From assembly GCA_003558415.1 (NCBI GenBank), contig PWLT01000318.1, positions 1 through 7,417 of the forward strand: a stretch of DNA of 7,417 bases, in the 5' to 3' direction. The stretch comes from Hyphomicrobiales bacterium. GTDB lineage: Bacteria; Pseudomonadota; Alphaproteobacteria; Rhodobacterales; Rhodobacteraceae. The notes beneath the pieces were generated by a model. That model was given only the letters and a program-made list of their open reading frames with translations, was not told where the DNA came from and did not search any database. This document shows, piece by piece, positions 6,730-7,417 of the stretch; the stretch's first letter is position 1; the number at the start of each line of letters is the position of its first letter. Both the position numbers and the translations under genes were made by a program.

Positions 6730-6957
6730 ATGGCCGCAAGACCGTTTTTCCGCCGCCGCAAGGTCTGCCCGTTCTCGGGCGACAGCGCGCCCAAGATCGA
6801 CTACAAGGATGTCAGGCTCCTGCAGCGCTACATCTCCGAGCGCGGCAAGATCGTGCCCTCGCGCATCACCGCCGTGTCTTCCAAGAAGCAGCGTGAACTC
6901 GCCCGCGCCATCAAGCGCGCGCGCTTTCTCGCGCTGCTGCCCTACGCCGTGAAGTAA
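6730..6957 (+). CDS. rpsR: 30S ribosomal protein S18
   Basis: A 75-residue basic S18 protein, the partner of S6 on the 30S platform. It has [10 protein letters not shown] at 8-17, [19 protein letters not shown] at 23-41, the invariant IVPSRIT at 41-47 and the [19 protein letters not shown] block at 54-72. Only one cysteine (C13) is present, so this is the form without a four-cysteine zinc site. The ATG at 6730 follows AAAGGA at 6715-6720 with nine bases between. It is preceded by rpsF and followed after 11 bases by rplI, the standard order. Length and sequence are complete. Confidence 0.97.
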   Translation: MAARPFFRRRKVCPFSGDSAPKIDYKDVRLLQRYISERGKIVPSRITAVSSKKQRELARAIKRARFLALLPYAVK

Positions 6958-6961
6958 GGAG
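6955..6961 (+). promoter_or_regulatory. Ribosome binding site of rplI overlapping the rpsR stop
   Basis: TAAGGAG, a full-length Shine-Dalgarno match, starts with the rpsR stop codon TAA itself and lies seven bases before the rplI ATG at 6969. Ribosomes finishing rpsR would sit on the site that starts rplI, so the two genes are probably translationally coupled. Confidence 0.8.
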
Positions 6962-6968
6962 TGGCCCG

Positions 6969-7417
6969 ATGCAAGTGATCCTGATGGAACGCGTGGCCAA
7001 GCTGGGCCAGATGGGCGATGTCGTCGCCGTGAAGGACGGCTTTGCCCGCAATTTCCTGCTGCCGCAGGGCAAGGCACTGCGCGCCAGCGATGCCAATATC
7101 GCCCGTTTCGAGGAGCAGAAGGCGCAGCTCGAGGCGCGCAATCTCGAAACCCGCAAGGAAGCCGAGGCGCTGGCCAGGAAGATCGACGGCGAGACCTTCA
7201 TCATCATCCGCACCGCCTCTGACCGTGGCGCGCTCTATGGTTCGGTCTCGACCCGCGACATCGTCGAGGCGGTGAGCGAATCAGGCGTCAGCGCCGATCG
7301 CCGCCAGGTCGTGCTCGACAAGCCGATCAAGACGCTGGGGTTGCACCCTGTAAAGATCACCCTGCACCCTGAAGTCGAGGTCGATCTGACGATCAACGTC
7401 GCGCGCTCGGTCGATGA
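6969..7417 (+). CDS. rplI: 50S ribosomal protein L9 (3' end outside the window)
   Basis: The frame encodes 149 residues and runs off the end of the window without a stop; the final TGA-like letters are out of frame. L9 binds 23S rRNA near the L1 stalk with its N-terminal domain and reaches outward through a long helix. The N-domain carries the complete L9 signature, from G13 through [16 protein letters not shown] at 21-36. Residues about 41-74 form the charged connecting helix ([26 protein letters not shown] region). The C-terminal domain begins near [19 protein letters not shown] (76-94) and contains [16 protein letters not shown] at 125-140. It is third in the operon after rpsR. The start is fixed by the strong ribosome binding site at 6955-6961. 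Typical alphaproteobacterial L9 proteins run to about 190-200 residues, so roughly 40-50 are probably missing here. Confidence 0.97.
   Translation, partial: MQVILMERVAKLGQMGDVVAVKDGFARNFLLPQGKALRASDANIARFEEQKAQLEARNLETRKEAEALARKIDGETFIIIRTASDRGALYGSVSTRDIVEAVSESGVSADRRQVVLDKPIKTLGLHPVKITLHPEVEVDLTINVARSVD

Overview
The window looks like a chromosomal segment of a high-GC alphaproteobacterium, most likely Rhodobacterales (Rhodobacteraceae-like). The basis is the style of the proteins, GC-rich codon use, the rpsF-rpsR-rplI cluster facing away from fabD-fabG-acpP, and a lone HisA-like protein. This placement is a judgement from the translated sequences, not a database result. No phage, transposon, CRISPR, tRNA or rRNA signal was seen.

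Layout. Positions 1-60 are the 3' tail of an unidentified plus-strand gene. Positions 113-3035 hold two overlapping plus-strand genes: an M81/MlrC-family metallopeptidase and a class III PLP-dependent aminotransferase. Together they look like a small catabolic operon that continues upstream of the window. Converging on it from the other strand is a HisA/HisF-type TIM-barrel protein (3795-3052). It is divergent at positions that matter for HisA catalysis. Next on the minus strand is the fatty-acid synthesis cluster fabD (6126-5191), fabG (5153-4416) and acpP (4226-3993), read in that order and closed by an intrinsic terminator at about 3931-3960. Divergent from fabD, the plus strand carries rpsF (6350-6700), rpsR (6730-6957) and rplI (6969 to the window end, incomplete).

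How the genes work together. FabD loads malonyl groups onto the holo form of AcpP, and FabG performs the first reduction of each elongation cycle. FabF, which often follows acpP, is not here; a terminator and the HisA-like gene occupy that place. S6, S18 and L9 are structural ribosomal proteins. S6 and S18 bind each other, and the rpsF leader can form a hairpin whose 3' arm overlaps the Shine-Dalgarno sequence and whose loop contains CCG, which resembles S6:S18 feedback control. The peptidase and aminotransferase would fit breakdown of an amide- or peptide-linked amine followed by transamination, but the substrate cannot be read from the sequence.

Most of the window is ordinary housekeeping DNA. 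The points most worth a second look are the altered HisA-like protein, the mlrC-aminotransferase pair and the candidate rpsF autoregulatory leader. No clearly new multi-gene system was found.
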